Shown here: one piece after another, positions 62,142 to 64,000 of the stretch
How positions within the stretch are numbered: the first letter of the stretch is position 1
Layout of the letters: the number at the start of each line of letters is the position of its first letter
Assembly: GCA_907165065.1 (NCBI GenBank)
Contig: OU015528.1
Span: 40,725,515-40,789,514 of the forward strand
DNA from: Caprimulgus europaeus
Lineage: Eukaryota > Chordata > Aves > Caprimulgiformes > Caprimulgidae
Direction: 5' to 3'
DNA: 64,000 nt
Made by a program: the position numbers and the translations under genes
Notes under the pieces: generated by a model
Seen by the model: only the letters and a program-made list of their open reading frames with translations
The model's database searches: none
Told to the model about the DNA's origin: nothing

Positions 62142-64000
62142 ACACAGTATTGTTTCTTGATTCTAAACACCTTCACTTTGATTTTTTAATATATGTAGCG
62201 CTATGTTACACATTAAAAATCCTGCGATCATTCCTTTCTGCAAAGGGAAGGGCTTGGATCAGATTACAGCCTCAGGTTATAGTAAAATTTATTTCAAAAG
62301 TATATATTTCTTGCTTAATTTCATCCATTGCATAAATTCTTCAGATGAAAGCAAGTTATTGCTGATTCTTAACAAATTTCATAATTCCACTCAGTAAAAA
62401 AATGTTTTTAAGTGCTTATTTAAACTAAGCAAATATTTGACAGCCCATTCTTTTAGCAGACTTAATTCCGTCCCTGTTTACATGGTCCATTCATCATTCC
62501 AACACCCTTTCTTTCACACCTATGGACTCCAGTTCTGGCTATAAGTCTTCATTAAAGATCAACTCAAATCAAGATACAGAAAAATCTAAGAAGGGTCAGT
62601 CCACATAGGTGGACATATATATATTCACGTACTTCCAGCCAGGCAGATTCAACCCAAGTGTTTCCCAGAAGCTGTGCAGCTGCAGTAGCCTTATTCTCAA
62701 GCTGATCATACCCTGCCTCTCAACAGGAGAATGATAGTCTATCTTCTAAGTGGAGAATAAATGAAAAGGCTTGTTTTGCCTAACAAAACAAACTGTGAGA
62801 GACTATGGCTGTTATCTCTAAAAACTCTAGGGGGTAAACATTAGAAAGGAATAAGAGTTATTTAAGCTGAAGGGTACTGCTGGCACAAGAACAAGTGAGT
62901 AGAAACTCACCATGAACATGTTCAAGCTGCAAAACGGGTGATTTCTACCCAGCAGAAGATGAAGTTTTTTATTTGTTTTCCAGCAGTGCTGCCTACTAAT
63001 AGTTCTTTGGGTTTTATCATGGGAATTCATAACTTTACGAGAGATCCCATGAATTAGCTACCCAGTACAGTAGTGGTTGGACTGAATGACTCTTTCAGTT
63101 CTCTCAACTTCAGTTGACAGACATGAATAAATATTTCTGCATTATGCCATATTATTTTTTTTTTGTGATTAGTATACCTTCCTTTTTTCATATTATGGAT
63201 CTAACTTTGAACATAGACTGGAAGATGAAAAGATGTTCAAAGTAATATAGTTTAATTGTAACCTTCATACCATTCCTACAAAATGGCTGCCCAAGCTTTT
63301 CAAATCTTAACTTGTTCAGACTACCTATGCAATTAAAAAAATCCCTTACTTATTCTTAACTAAAAATGTACCATTCAATCAAGTTAACAGTGCACTGCAG
63401 AAGTATCTTTCACTTCCACACAGCCAGAACATTAATAGCCATGTGCTGATTGTCCAGGTTCAATTGCACTCATGTTGGAAACAACTGTGAGAAAAATATA
63501 TCATCAGCAAACTATTGACTACAAAACCAATGCACCATTTAATAAAATTTATCACTTCCAAAGAGACACTGTCATTTGCACTCAAATGCACCCTAAAATT
63601 TTGGCACCAATAACTTTATTCGATGAATAAAGAGGTGCTTGCCATTATTTGCCATAATTATTATATTTTAGATTAAATTGACTAAATGGAAATACCTGCA
63701 AAGGATAACTTGAGCCAAGGGATATGGTTCCCAGAGGGTTTTTTTACAATCTGAAGAAGAATAAAAGAAGCTTTTTCAAAGAAGTATTCATATCAGGGCT
63801 CTAACTTAGGTGTCCTGAAATGCCCTTTGAAGATCTGTCTGACCCATGAAAGGCTGGAAGATCATTAGGTCTGGATTCAATCCTTTAATAATTCTTGACT
63901 ATCAGATCAAACCACTCTCAGTCTTAATCCAGCTCAGCTCTTTTGGTCAGGTTTTCCTTTCACTTGCTACTAGATCTGTCACTTTCTGACTTTTCATGTA
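62142..64000. other. Unique AT-rich noncoding DNA, no gene seen
   Basis: No exon or repeat family recognised. The short frames are uninformative. A weak CR1-tail-like string near 63075-63110 is too short to call. Confidence 0.5.

Noticed and set aside
63070..63110. GTGGTTGGACTGAATGACTC-type string resembling a CR1 3' UTR
   Set aside because: About 40 bp only, with no repeat tail or ORF2 segment on either side. Too short to support.
1..64000. Search for an undescribed gene system, tRNA or ncRNA cluster
   Set aside because: No co-directional unknown genes, no cloverleaf-like boxes and no repeated unknown coding family were seen. All multi-codon homology traces to CR1 ORF2.

Overview
This window looks like a gene-poor stretch of a bird genome (intergenic, or deep intron). 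The sequence is AT-rich and has no convincing host exon, tRNA or rRNA. The bird assignment rests on about a dozen CR1 (Chicken Repeat 1) LINE fragments. Several end in the short ATTCTGTG or ATTCTATG 3' repeats typical of avian CR1. The window also holds several solo LTRs of endogenous retroviruses, at least one with a 5-bp target-site duplication as expected for ERVL-like elements. The species cannot be named from this sequence. The LTR family at 41.6 and 54.7 kb resembles, from memory, a family widespread in neoavian birds.

Layout: 0-4.4 kb unique AT-rich DNA with a perfect hairpin; 4.4-5.9 kb a nearly intact 3' half of a young CR1 on the + strand, with one in-frame stop; 5.9-15.5 kb unique; 15.5-16.0 kb CR1 (-); 16.0-22.9 kb unique with a 38-bp tandem duplication; 22.9-29.1 kb a nested repeat block (LTR family 2 in inverted copies around an old 2.2-kb CR1 that is itself broken by a third piece of the same LTR); 29.8-31.0 kb two CR1 tails joined head to tail; 33.6-34.4 kb an LTR-like element (-); 36.5-37.7 kb two CR1 fragments; 40.4-41.1 kb a CR1 endonuclease-only fragment with an open frame; 41.6-42.7 kb solo LTR family 1 (+); 45.2-45.6 kb decayed CR1 endonuclease (-); 48.5-49.4 kb two CR1 fragments (-); 54.7-55.8 kb solo LTR family 1 (-) with an exact 5-bp target duplication; 59.3-60.0 kb another LTR-like element (-); 60.3-60.9 kb internal CR1 reverse-transcriptase fragment (-); 62.0-62.1 kb CR1 tail (-).

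No set of genes works together here. All recognisable coding sequence is LINE ORF2 (endonuclease and reverse transcriptase) in various states of decay, and the LTRs carry no gag, pol or env. I found no evidence of a previously undescribed system. The points most worth a second look are the structure of the repeats (internal minisatellite in LTR family 1, foldback at an LTR/CR1 junction, 3'-less CR1 fragments) and two unique stretches that may be conserved regulatory DNA.
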